A DNA stretch of 64,000 nucleotides, taken from an uncultured bacterium. GTDB lineage: Bacteria; Bipolaricaulota; Bipolaricaulia; UBA7950; UBA9294. Positions 17,975 to 26,242 of the stretch are shown here, piece after piece; the first letter of the stretch is position 1; each line of letters begins with the position of its first letter. The notes beneath the pieces were generated by a model that saw only the letters and a list, made by a program, of their open reading frames with translations, was not told the origin of the DNA and did not search any database. Position numbers and translations under genes: made by a program. The DNA lies in NCBI GenBank assembly GCA_903857865.1, contig CAIOGO010000008.1:1-64000 (forward strand), read 5' to 3'.

Positions 17975-18010
17975 TCGCAACAAAAGTGCCCTTTTGTTGC
18001 GACAGCTGTC
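17975..18010. repeat. Large inverted repeat plus adjacent palindrome upstream of the recombinase gene
   Basis: TCGCAACAAAAG (17975-17986) and CTTTTGTTGCGA (17991-18002) are a perfect 12-bp inverted repeat around TGCC. Immediately overlapping is the 10-bp palindrome GACAGCTGTC (18001-18010). The AT-rich arms stand out from the GC-rich surroundings. There is no T tract, so a terminator is unlikely; it could be a recombinase core/arm site or an operator for the gene 66 bases downstream. Confidence 0.7.
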
Positions 18011-18075
18011 TCGCGCCTCGAAGCATGCCGACGATACCTTTCTCGCTGGACTCCCCACTCAAGGGAAGGGATCTC

Positions 18076-18693
18076 ATGCCTCTCGAAATCACCTACGAGG
18101 ACTTCCTGACGCCGAACCAGGTTCGCCACCTCAAGGACTACTGCCGACAGCGGGCCGAGGCGTCGGACACCGAGGATCGCTCCCATCCGGTTCGCGATTG
18201 GGCCATCCTTCACGTCGCGCTCGACACAGGGCTGCGCGTGTCGGAAATCTGCGCACTCACATTGCGGGACGTCATCTTGGATGGCGGACACCCTTCGCTC
18301 ATCGTGCGCGACGGCAAGGGCGGGAAGAAGCGTGGCGTGAAGCTGGGGACCGCTCTGCGCGAACACCTCGTCGCGTTCGTCGCGTGGAAGCAAGCGAAGG
18401 GGGAGACGCTTGCGGCCGACGGTCCTCTGTTCGTCTCCTTGCGTGGCGGCGCCTTGACCCGCACCGCCGTCTATCGCATCTTCCGCACCTACGCCGATGC
18501 CGTCGCGATCCCCAAGAGATTCTCCATTCACTCGTGCCGGCACACGTACGCGTCCATGTTGTACAGGGCGTCGAACTACAACCTCCGGCTCGTCCAAAAG
18601 CAGCTCGGCCACCGATCCATCCAGACCACACAAATCTATGCCGATGTCCTCGACGAGGACGCCGTCGCCGCCGTGGAGAACCTCCCCCAGTAG
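18076..18693 (+). CDS. Minimal tyrosine recombinase (phage-integrase family catalytic domain)
   Basis: A 205-residue protein with the complete tyrosine recombinase catalytic set: Arg in DTGLRVSEICAL, Lys in the beta-hairpin (RDGKGGKKRGV), HSCRHTYAS (His-x-x-Arg), LGHRSIQTTQIY (His and nucleophile Tyr). The usual N-terminal SAM-like core-binding domain of XerC/D and phage integrases is essentially absent: only about 45 residues precede the catalytic domain. ATG 18076 follows AAGGGA; the open frame upstream (to 17935) runs through the inverted repeat and is probably not coding. It may act on the nearby inverted repeat. No phage or integron genes are adjacent. Confidence 0.85.
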   Translation: MPLEITYEDFLTPNQVRHLKDYCRQRAEASDTEDRSHPVRDWAILHVALDTGLRVSEICALTLRDVILDGGHPSLIVRDGKGGKKRGVKLGTALREHLVAFVAWKQAKGETLAADGPLFVSLRGGALTRTAVYRIFRTYADAVAIPKRFSIHSCRHTYASMLYRASNYNLRLVQKQLGHRSIQTTQIYADVLDEDAVAAVENLPQ

Positions 18694-18743
18694 AGACGGC
18701 CCGAGCTTCTCCTCGGCTCCCCACAGGTTCCTCACACCTGGAT

Positions 18744-18772
18744 TTGCATTTCGCGGCACGCACAAAGACAAT
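18744..18772 (+). promoter_or_regulatory. Possible promoter of the MoxR/BAT-like operon
   Basis: TTGCAT (18744-18749), 17 bases, GACAAT (18767-18772). The -10 is only moderate. The first operon start codon is at 18830. Confidence 0.35.
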
Positions 18773-18829
18773 CGTGACCCCCTCTCGCACGCGAACCGAG
18801 TCACGTCGGATAGATGAAGGGGGTTCGTC

Positions 18830-20521
18830 ATGCGGATGCGGCTGGGACGATGCGGCGCGCTCATCGTGTGCGCGCTTGCGGTCCTTGGCTTTGCGCCTTG
18901 GGCTTCCGCTCAGCCCGAGATCTCGGCGGAGTTCGGCTTCGATCACCAGCTTGTGCGGTACCGTTTCGCCCCCATTCAAGTCACCCTCAGAGGCCTGCCG
19001 GAGCCCATCGTGGGACATCTCGTCGTGCGGCAGTTCGTCGGGCCCGACCCGTCGACGCCGGTTGCGGTCGAACAGGAGATCGCCTCCGGGCGCATCCAGA
19101 ATGGAGTGTATCGAAGCACGCTCCCGACCTTCGATCCCATCCTGCCGGTGATTGTCCAATTGATCGACGAGCAGGGAGACCTCGTCGCGTCGACGTCCGA
19201 GAGCGTTCGCCAGTCCGCGCGTGGGCTTCCGTTCGCCGTTGTCGCCGGTGCGCCCTTCCACGTGGATGACACCGAGGCGATTGTGGATCCGTCAGAGCTT
19301 CCCGCGGATTGGTGGGCCTACGACCCGGTGTCGGTGCTGTGGCTGACGTCGCCACTGACCGCCCACGCAGTTTGGCTCGGACTGGGTGCCTGGGTCTCTG
19401 CCGGAGGCTCCTTGGTGCTCTTCTCCGGCTCGGACTTCTACCAGTGGGACAATCCACTCGCGCGCGAACTCCTGCCGTTCACCGATCCTTCGCTTCGCGA
19501 TGATGCAGACAGCGCTTCCCTCCTCATCGGCGGGCCACGCGCCGGCGCGCAGGTGCTGCTGACGAAGCAGGACCAACCCTTCCTCGTCCGGATCCCCTAC
19601 GGGGCGGGGTATGTGTCCCTCGTCACGGGACGATTCCGGGACGTTGACGAGATGGATCTTCGCCGCATCGAGCCTCGGATTCCGACGTCCCGGCGACTCC
19701 TATCTGCCGACGCTCTTTCGGAGGACCTGCTCAACGAGACCCCCGTACTGCGGCCGATGTACGCGTTCGCGCCGCTGGTCGTTGTCGCGGTTCTTGCCGC
19801 GCTGCTTGCGACGCGGCGAAGGTCCGTGCGCCGCGCCAGATCAGCGGCCGTTGTCTTCGTCGCCTCGATCGTCGTTGTCGCCGTCGCGTCCGGTTTGTAT
19901 CTAAACCGGCTCGGGCAGATGGCGTATACATACACGATAAAGACGACAGTACACGTCGCTACATCATTCGGATGCAGCACGGTATCGTACGCTTTCTTTT
20001 CTCTCGAGCCGACGCAGATGACGATTCCCCAGGAGAAGGGCGCCTTCCCCGCTCAAGCTCAAGAGGTCCCGTCGGCAAAGAGCGTCTTCTCGATGCGCAG
20101 TGAGACTACGTCGACGACGCTCGACGTCCCGGCGCGGATGCGCCGGTTCATCCGGGGCTGCGATACTCGAGGCGCGGGGTTCCGGCTGGCGGTGAACGAC
20201 TCGGTCCGATCGATCCGCGTTGAGCCGCTCGAAGAACGGCAGTTGGTGGCCGCTATGGTCTTCTCGGACGGCTATTTCCATCGGTTCCCGCTGGACCGCG
20301 TCGGGGCCATCGTGAGACTGGACGATCTGACTCGGCTCGGCACGTCGGCCATGACGGCGCCGGAGACCGCGATGTACTCGTGCGTGAGCCATTGGATGCC
20401 TTCCCTCCCGGGCACGTGGCTCCTCACGCTGTCCGAGACGGGCGAGCTGACCCGAAGCATGGAGATTCCGGAAAAAGTGAGAGTCGTTGACGTCGACCTT
20501 GTCGAGGGGGTGGCTGAGTGA
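18830..20521 (+). CDS. Exported membrane protein, first gene of the MoxR/VWA operon
   Basis: A 563-residue protein with a signal peptide (to about residue 28, FAPWASAQ), a large extracytoplasmic region resembling a glutamine-amidotransferase-like fold (DPVSVLWLTSPLTAHAVWLGLGAWVSAGGSLVLFSG, as in DUF4350-type proteins), two membrane helices around residues 305-365 (FAPLVVVAVLAALLATRR, AVVFVASIVVVAVASGLYL) and a second extracytoplasmic domain. Start supported by GGGGG just upstream. Its stop overlaps the next GTG (GTGA). Comparable proteins occur in MoxR-DUF58-VWA loci; their function is unknown. I see no catalytic residues. Confidence 0.75.
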   Translation: MRMRLGRCGALIVCALAVLGFAPWASAQPEISAEFGFDHQLVRYRFAPIQVTLRGLPEPIVGHLVVRQFVGPDPSTPVAVEQEIASGRIQNGVYRSTLPTFDPILPVIVQLIDEQGDLVASTSESVRQSARGLPFAVVAGAPFHVDDTEAIVDPSELPADWWAYDPVSVLWLTSPLTAHAVWLGLGAWVSAGGSLVLFSGSDFYQWDNPLARELLPFTDPSLRDDADSASLLIGGPRAGAQVLLTKQDQPFLVRIPYGAGYVSLVTGRFRDVDEMDLRRIEPRIPTSRRLLSADALSEDLLNETPVLRPMYAFAPLVVVAVLAALLATRRRSVRRARSAAVVFVASIVVVAVASGLYLNRLGQMAYTYTIKTTVHVATSFGCSTVSYAFFSLEPTQMTIPQEKGAFPAQAQEVPSAKSVFSMRSETTSTTLDVPARMRRFIRGCDTRGAGFRLAVNDSVRSIRVEPLEERQLVAAMVFSDGYFHRFPLDRVGAIVRLDDLTRLGTSAMTAPETAMYSCVSHWMPSLPGTWLLTLSETGELTRSMEIPEKVRVVDVDLVEGVAE

Positions 20522-21204
20522 GGCTGCATGACATCTTCTTCTCCCGCGGTGGGCTGGCGTCCCTCATTGCATTGGCTGCTGGGTCGGGCGCTGTCCTCAT
20601 CCTCTCGATGCCGTGGGCTGGGAGGGTCGCCGACTTCTTTCGTTTTCCGTGGCGTCCGACTCCGCTTGGCTTCCTGATCGCCATGGGGTTCTTCGCTGCG
20701 GTCCACGCAGTGAATCGAGGCGGGACGGTGGAGCTTCTCCCCAGACTGCAACGCCGGCAGCTCCTATCCCTTCCCTTGCAGGTCGTCTTCGCGCAACTGC
20801 TTGTCGTGCCCTACGTCGTCACCTGCATCGTCCTTACGGCCGGGACCCACGTCTCGACGCTGTGGCTGGCTTGGGCGTACACCGCGGTGGTCGATTTCGC
20901 GCTCTCCGCCGCCGCCTTTCACGTCGGCCTCCACAGCGTTCGCCGCGGAGCGGGCGTGTTTTTCCCCCTTTTCGCTGTTGCCGGTGCAGTGTTCGGGATT
21001 CCCCTTGCGGTCGGGCTGGTCTTCGCCCCGCTGCGTCCGGTCGCCCTTCTGTGCCCGCCGTACGCGATCTTCTCCATGATCACGATGGGGCTCCATGGCG
21101 CAGAGCTGTGGTTCGCTTTCCTCGTCCCTGGCGGACTGGGCACGCTGCTCTTCTTGTGGGGAGTACGTCAGACGGCAAGGAGCATTCATGCACAACTTTC
21201 GTGA
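20518..21204 (+). CDS. Polytopic membrane protein of the MoxR/VWA operon
   Basis: A 228-residue protein with about six predicted hydrophobic helices (LIALAAGSGAVLIL, FLIAMGFFAAVHAV, LLVVPYVVTCIVLTAG, LWLAWAYTAVVDFALSAAAF, FFPLFAVAGAVFGIPLAVGLVF, ELWFAFLVPGGLGTLLFLWGV) and a basic patch RLQRRQ. No transporter signature is recognised; it resembles ABC-2-type permease-like membrane subunits only in its hydropathy. GTG start overlaps the previous stop, and it overlaps the following gene by 17 bases. Confidence 0.75.
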   Translation: MRLHDIFFSRGGLASLIALAAGSGAVLILSMPWAGRVADFFRFPWRPTPLGFLIAMGFFAAVHAVNRGGTVELLPRLQRRQLLSLPLQVVFAQLLVVPYVVTCIVLTAGTHVSTLWLAWAYTAVVDFALSAAAFHVGLHSVRRGAGVFFPLFAVAGAVFGIPLAVGLVFAPLRPVALLCPPYAIFSMITMGLHGAELWFAFLVPGGLGTLLFLWGVRQTARSIHAQLS

Positions 21205-22600
21205 GGTTGTGGATGCCCTGGAGCGCCGCGACGGTCGCCTCCGCGGAATGGTGTCCGCGGGCTGGACTCTTGCTGCCACTGCGTGTCTCGCGTTCGTGCT
21301 GGCGTTGACCTTCACGTTCCTCAGGCGCCCTCTCCCCACATGGACGATGCCTCTGCTTGCCGGCACCGGTCTCCTTGCCGCCACGGCGACCTTTCTCGTG
21401 GGTGCCCACGCGAGACGGCCCCGCTCTCGGCTTCTTCTGGAGGTGGACATCCGCCTCGGACTCGACGCCCGCCTAAGCACGCTCCTCGAAATCGAGGAGC
21501 ATCGGGGCCCGAAAGTCTTCTCTGAACGTCTCTTCCGAGACGTCGTGCGCATCGCGCCAGACTGGAAGCGAGCCCTTCCTATTCCGAGGCGTCTTCCGTT
21601 CCTCGCTGCTGTACCCCTCGCGGTCGTGGCGCTGGCTCTGGCTCTTCCCCTCTTCTCTCCGCACCCCGCGCGCTCGGATGCCCCGGACCTGCGGCCCGCG
21701 CTCTCCGCCGCGATTGCGCCGAGCGCTCCGGATTCCGGCGGCGCTCCCGAGGCCCGCAACGACGACGAGGGGGCGGCCTCCGGCCCTGCGGCCGCCGGTT
21801 CGCCAGCCCCCGCTAGGGCCGCAGCCAGCATGAACCAACGCACGCTGAGCGAGATTCTCTCCGAGCTCCGCCCAGCACTCGCCAGCAGCTCCGCGGCTTG
21901 GGCTCCAGGATCGGACGCAGCGACAGGCCCCGAAAGTGAGGATGCCGGCGCGGCGCTGCACCAGGAACTCGAGAGGCTCCAGAGTCGACTGGAAGCAGAC
22001 GGTGAGCCTCCGTCTGCGAAGGAGATCCAGACGCTGCGGGACGCCGCCGCGGCCGCGTCGCCCGATCTTGCCAAGGCGGTCGATGAGGCGGCGGCGGCTT
22101 CAGACGTCGAAGCCTTGCGGCGGACGATCTCGCAGCTTCTTAGCCCATCGGCGTCGCAGGCGGCGCCGACGACCGATGCGACCCGGTCGGACGTCCAATC
22201 CAACGAGGAGCCCTCCGATTCGACCGACGCGACGACGGACTCGCCTCCATCGCCGGGCACTCTGGAGGACGGCGCGTCATCCGGCGCCTCCGCGGGTGCA
22301 AAGGGGGAGACGAGTCCCTCCGCCGCGATGCCAAACGAGACTCCGATCTTTGATGAGGCCGGCGTCGGGGACGTCGCGCCTGTTGCTGCTCCCCTCGTCT
22401 TTGGCGAGTCCGGGGCCCTCTCCTCGTACATCACGCGCGGCGTCCCCGTCGAACAGGCGTCCGATGCAGCCGGCCAAGCTGCGACGTGGACGCTCAATCC
22501 CGGCCAAGTTCAATCCCTACTCTCGGCGCGGGATCTGCCTGCGGGCGCCGCCGAGATCATCCGCGACTACTTCCAGCGCATCACGGAGGAAACCCCATGA
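21188..22600 (+). CDS. Membrane protein with long low-complexity Ala/Ser/Pro region and coiled coil
   Basis: A 470-residue protein. Two N-terminal membrane helices (about 24-45 and 52-70) are followed by a short cytoplasmic segment, a third helix (PFLAAVPLAVVALALALPLF, near 135-155), then about 300 residues rich in Ala, Ser, Pro, Asp and Glu with an amphipathic helix (LHQELERLQSRLEADGE). ATG 21188 follows AAGGAG. The pattern matches the DUF4175-like helical proteins linked to MoxR loci, but the link is weak. It probably extends outside the inner membrane as a flexible scaffold for the VWA proteins (inference). Confidence 0.7.
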   Translation: MHNFREVVDALERRDGRLRGMVSAGWTLAATACLAFVLALTFTFLRRPLPTWTMPLLAGTGLLAATATFLVGAHARRPRSRLLLEVDIRLGLDARLSTLLEIEEHRGPKVFSERLFRDVVRIAPDWKRALPIPRRLPFLAAVPLAVVALALALPLFSPHPARSDAPDLRPALSAAIAPSAPDSGGAPEARNDDEGAASGPAAAGSPAPARAAASMNQRTLSEILSELRPALASSSAAWAPGSDAATGPESEDAGAALHQELERLQSRLEADGEPPSAKEIQTLRDAAAAASPDLAKAVDEAAAASDVEALRRTISQLLSPSASQAAPTTDATRSDVQSNEEPSDSTDATTDSPPSPGTLEDGASSGASAGAKGETSPSAAMPNETPIFDEAGVGDVAPVAAPLVFGESGALSSYITRGVPVEQASDAAGQAATWTLNPGQVQSLLSARDLPAGAAEIIRDYFQRITEETP

Positions 22601-23580
22601 CCACCGAAGTCAGCCTGACGAGAGCGTTCGACGCGTTTTCGCGCCTGGAGAAGGCGTTCGGCGAGGTGATCGTCGGTCAGAAGGACGTTACCCGCCGCAC
22701 GCTGATCGCTCTCCTATCCCGCGGCAATGTCCTCCTCGAAGGCGTGCCCGGTCTCGGAAAGACGCTGCTCGTCCGGACGCTATCCCACGCACTCGGCCTT
22801 CCGTTCTCGCGAATCCAATTCACGCCCGATCTCATGCCGACGGACATCATCGGGACGAACATCATCCGCGAGACGGGGGGCGACAGGCGGTTCGAGTTCT
22901 CTCGCGGCCCGCTGTTCGCCAACATCGTTCTGGCCGATGAGATCAATCGCGCGACGCCGAAGACCCAATCCGCCCTACTCGAGGCCATGGAAGAGCGCAC
23001 CATCACCGTCGCGGGGACGACCTATGCGTTGGCTGAGCCGTTCATTGTCCTGGCGACCCAGAACCCCATCGAGATGGAGGGGACGTACCCGCTTCCCGAG
23101 GCGCAGCTGGACCGCTTCATGCTTAAGATCAGCGTCGAGTACCCCTCTCTCGACGAGCTGGTGCGCATTACGACTCTCAACACGGAGGTCGCGGACATCG
23201 TCTTCCCTGCCCCCGTAGCCACCGCGCAGGACATCCTCGACGCACGATCCGTCGTCCGCGATCTCCCGATCGCCGAGGGTCTGCGGGAGTACGTCGCCCG
23301 ACTGGTGCTCGCCACGCACCCGGGCAGCGCGCAAGCGCCGGCGATGGTCCGTGACTTCGTGCAATACGGTGCCAGCCCGCGCGCTGCCATCGCCATGATT
23401 CGGGCCGCCAAGGCCCACGCGTTTCTGTGCGGCGAAGTGCATGTCCGACCCTCCGATATCGAAGCCGTGTTCCTGCCCGCGCTCAACCATCGAATTATCC
23501 TCAACTTCAAAGGCGAGGCCGAAGGTGCGTCGGCGACGGCGATCCTCCGGGACGTCTGGCAGAAGGTGCCGGTACTCTAA
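22597..23580 (+). CDS. MoxR-family AAA+ ATPase
   Basis: A 327-residue AAA+ ATPase with Walker A GVPGLGKT (49-56), Walker B IVLADEINRA, the sensor 1 Asn segment LATQNPIEMEGTYPLPEAQLDRF and the C-terminal sensor 2 region GASPRAAIAMIRAAKA. MoxR proteins act as chaperones that load metals or remodel VWA-domain partners; the next gene encodes the typical DUF58 partner. ATG overlaps the previous stop (ATGA), and the following ATG overlaps its TAA. It is cytoplasmic. Confidence 0.95.
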   Translation: MTTEVSLTRAFDAFSRLEKAFGEVIVGQKDVTRRTLIALLSRGNVLLEGVPGLGKTLLVRTLSHALGLPFSRIQFTPDLMPTDIIGTNIIRETGGDRRFEFSRGPLFANIVLADEINRATPKTQSALLEAMEERTITVAGTTYALAEPFIVLATQNPIEMEGTYPLPEAQLDRFMLKISVEYPSLDELVRITTLNTEVADIVFPAPVATAQDILDARSVVRDLPIAEGLREYVARLVLATHPGSAQAPAMVRDFVQYGASPRAAIAMIRAAKAHAFLCGEVHVRPSDIEAVFLPALNHRIILNFKGEAEGASATAILRDVWQKVPVL

Positions 23581-24458
23581 TGCAGCAGCTCATCGACGAG
23601 GACTTCCTTCGCCGTCTGGCGAACCTGCGCTTCATGTCGCAACGCCGTCAGGGGGGCCGCTTCTCCGGGGGGCACGTCTCCCCTCGAGCCGGAATGAGCA
23701 TCGAGTTCGCCGACTACCGTGACTACGTCCCGGGGGACGACCTGCGCTACGTGGACTGGAACATCTACGGGCGCCTCGATCGGCTACTCGTCAAGACGTT
23801 CGTCCAAGAGCTCGACGTCCCCGTCTACTTCCTCGTCGACACGAGCGCCTCGATGCGCCTAGGACAACCGCCAAAGGCCGTCTACGCGTCACAGCTCGCC
23901 CTCGCGCTGGGGTACCTCGCTCTGCGCAACCTCGATCGGGTCGGGCTGTTCCCGTTCGCGGAACGGCTCGCCGAGTCGGTCCCGCCGCGTCACGGCATGG
24001 CACAGTTCAGCCGGTTTCTGCGAGCCCTCTCCGGCATCGACCCGCAAGGGCGGACATCCCTGGCGCGGAGCGTCGAGGACTTCCTTTCTCAGACGCGGGA
24101 GACGGGCATCGTCGTCCTGATCAGTGACTTCCTCACATCCGACGATCTCAGGGAACCGCTCGCCCGCCTGTCCTATCGAGGCGACGACATCGTGGCCATC
24201 CAGGTCCTCGATCGCGACGACATCGCGCCAACGCTCACGGGCCCCTTTCGGTTTCAGGACATCGAGACCGACGAACAGACGCTGCTCTCCGTCGGCCCGG
24301 GAACCCTCGAGACGTATCGGACGCGGTTCGCCGACTACGAGGCCGCATTGCACCGTCAACTCGAGAGCCACAAGGCTCCTCTCTTCGTCGTCACAACGGA
24401 CCGCCCGCTGGAGAGATTCATCCACGAGGATCTTCGCGCCGGAGGGATTCTCCGATGA
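23580..24458 (+). CDS. DUF58 domain protein (VWA-like, MoxR partner)
   Basis: A 292-residue protein with the DUF58 signature: GGHVSPRAGMSIEFADYRDYVPGDDLRYVDWNIYGR, then LLVKTFVQELDVPVYFLVDTSASM carrying the MIDAS-type DxSxS motif. It normally works with the MoxR ATPase in the same operon. Start ATG shares bases with the preceding TAA. It is soluble and cytoplasmic. Confidence 0.93.
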   Translation: MQQLIDEDFLRRLANLRFMSQRRQGGRFSGGHVSPRAGMSIEFADYRDYVPGDDLRYVDWNIYGRLDRLLVKTFVQELDVPVYFLVDTSASMRLGQPPKAVYASQLALALGYLALRNLDRVGLFPFAERLAESVPPRHGMAQFSRFLRALSGIDPQGRTSLARSVEDFLSQTRETGIVVLISDFLTSDDLREPLARLSYRGDDIVAIQVLDRDDIAPTLTGPFRFQDIETDEQTLLSVGPGTLETYRTRFADYEAALHRQLESHKAPLFVVTTDRPLERFIHEDLRAGGILR

Positions 24459-26242
24459 GCTTCGTTCTCCCTGGGGCGCTCTCTCTGCTTGCCACCGCGC
24501 TCATCGTGGTCCTCCTCGCCCTCCTTCGTTCGCGGCAGCGGCGACGAGAGGTCGCAACGTTCTTCATCTGGCGTGAGCTCTGCGACTCGGTGTCGGCGCG
24601 CACCCAGCGGCTTCGGTCCCTCCTCGACCCGCTTGTCATCCTCCAACTCGCAACCCTCATTGTTGCGGTGTTCGCCATCGCGCAGCCTCTGTGGACGTCG
24701 AAGCACTCAGGCTTCGCGAGCCTCGCCATCGTCATCGACGCGAGCGCGAGCATGTCGACGCGCATGGATTCGGGGATCACGCGCTATGAGGCCGCCGTCC
24801 GGCGGGTTGACGAGATTCTCGCCACGTACCCGTCGTCTTCGACTTCGGTCATTCTCTTCTCGAGGAACCCACGGGCGCTCGTCGCCAACGAGGCGGACAG
24901 AACCACTGTCAGCAGAGCTCTTGCCGCCACGTCCCCCGGATGGGAAGGGGATGGCCGACCCGCCGACCTCACGAGCGGGCTCGCGGCTGTGGGGGGGGCA
25001 TCGGCCTACGAGCAGATCATCCTTCTCAGCGATCATGCCCCGGACGCCGTGCTTTTCCCGTTGCGCGTCGAGACGTTCTCGGAGGGCAGCGACATCGGTA
25101 TCACCGCGTTCTCGGTTCGCGAGAACCCCGACGGCGCCGGGGTCTCCGCCTTCGCCGAGCTCACCAACGGGTCGGACGAATCGCAGTCCCTGCGGCTTGA
25201 GATCGCCGACGACAGGAGCCGTACGACCATCACGGCCTCCCTCGAGCCTGGCGAGGAGGCCGCGTACGTCATCCCCTTTCCCACGTCGCGCGGCACGCGC
25301 TTCGTAGCGTCCGTCAACGCCAACGATGCGTCCCCCTACGACAACGTTCGATACGCCTCGCTGGAGCGTTCCGGCGGCCTACAGGTTCGCTGGATTGGCA
25401 AGAGCAACCGTTACCTCATGGCCGCACTCGATGCCGCCGCGCCGATCCGCGTCGTAGACGTCCCGCCGGCCGACCTCACCGTCGTCTACGATACGGACAT
25501 CGACGCCTTGCCCGACGGGAACGTGCTCCTGGTCCACAGCGCAGTCCGCGACGTCATCACGATCGGCGACCGTACGATATCGGGCGTTGTCGCTGCGGTC
25601 GCCGACGACCCGCTCCTCAGCGGCATCCACCCGAGCGATATCTACGCAGAGCGGTTGCCCTTGGTGGACATCCTCCTCCCGTCCCTCTCTCTCCTGTCCG
25701 TCGGCGACAGCCCCTTCGCGCTCAGAATTCCTGATCCCGACCGACTCATCGTGGTCCTCCCGTCGGACCTCGTCGCGACGAACCTTCCGATCACCGTCGA
25801 CTTCCCCATTCTCATCTGCAACCTCGTCGCCCGCGTCATGCCCGCGCGGCCTGCGGCAGCGTCTCAGTGGACGCTCGTCGGCGGCCCCGTGTCTCTCGGA
25901 TCCGGAGGGCATTCCGTCGAACTGCTCGGACCGGACGGGCGAGCTCTCGAACTCTTGCCCGAACAGCGGACCTTCTTCCCGGACCGTCCCGGCCAGTACT
26001 CGATCCGGATGGGGGGCGAGACGCGCGTCATCTCCGTGAACGTCGATCCAGGTGAGACCCTGAGCTTCGCCGCTGTGACCCCCTCTGCGACGACAGAGGC
26101 ATCGCTTCCGCCCTTGTCCTCCCAACTTCGCGACAGATCGTCGCGCCTGTGGCCTCTTCTCGCCGGCGCCGGCCTCGCGCTGCTCCTCGCCGAGTCCTTC
26201 CTCTACCGGCGCAGCCTGAGCGAACGTGGGAGGATGCAGTGA
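24455..26242 (+). CDS. BatA-like membrane protein with von Willebrand factor A domain
   Basis: A 595-residue protein. The N-terminus is a BatA-type double membrane anchor (FVLPGALSLLATALIVVLLALL and LVILQLATLIVAVFAIAQPLW), followed by a VWA domain beginning SLAIVIDASASMSTRM (MIDAS DxSxS). The rest is a periplasmic beta-rich region, and a final helix (LWPLLAGAGLALLLAESFLYRR) ends with a basic tail. ATG overlaps the DUF58 stop and its own stop overlaps the next GTG. Confidence 0.88.
   Translation: MSFVLPGALSLLATALIVVLLALLRSRQRRREVATFFIWRELCDSVSARTQRLRSLLDPLVILQLATLIVAVFAIAQPLWTSKHSGFASLAIVIDASASMSTRMDSGITRYEAAVRRVDEILATYPSSSTSVILFSRNPRALVANEADRTTVSRALAATSPGWEGDGRPADLTSGLAAVGGASAYEQIILLSDHAPDAVLFPLRVETFSEGSDIGITAFSVRENPDGAGVSAFAELTNGSDESQSLRLEIADDRSRTTITASLEPGEEAAYVIPFPTSRGTRFVASVNANDASPYDNVRYASLERSGGLQVRWIGKSNRYLMAALDAAAPIRVVDVPPADLTVVYDTDIDALPDGNVLLVHSAVRDVITIGDRTISGVVAAVADDPLLSGIHPSDIYAERLPLVDILLPSLSLLSVGDSPFALRIPDPDRLIVVLPSDLVATNLPITVDFPILICNLVARVMPARPAAASQWTLVGGPVSLGSGGHSVELLGPDGRALELLPEQRTFFPDRPGQYSIRMGGETRVISVNVDPGETLSFAAVTPSATTEASLPPLSSQLRDRSSRLWPLLAGAGLALLLAESFLYRRSLSERGRMQ

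Noticed and set aside
17975-18002. Terminator for the HD hydrolase gene
   Set aside because: It is 136 bases after the stop and has no T tract after the stem.
17935-18075. Longer start for the recombinase giving 252 residues
   Set aside because: The added residues translate the inverted repeat and resemble no core-binding domain; no ribosome binding site was seen.
20764-22497. Minus-strand 577-codon frame in the MoxR operon
   Set aside because: Ser/Ala/Arg-rich shadow of the low-complexity membrane protein; no start signal or motif.
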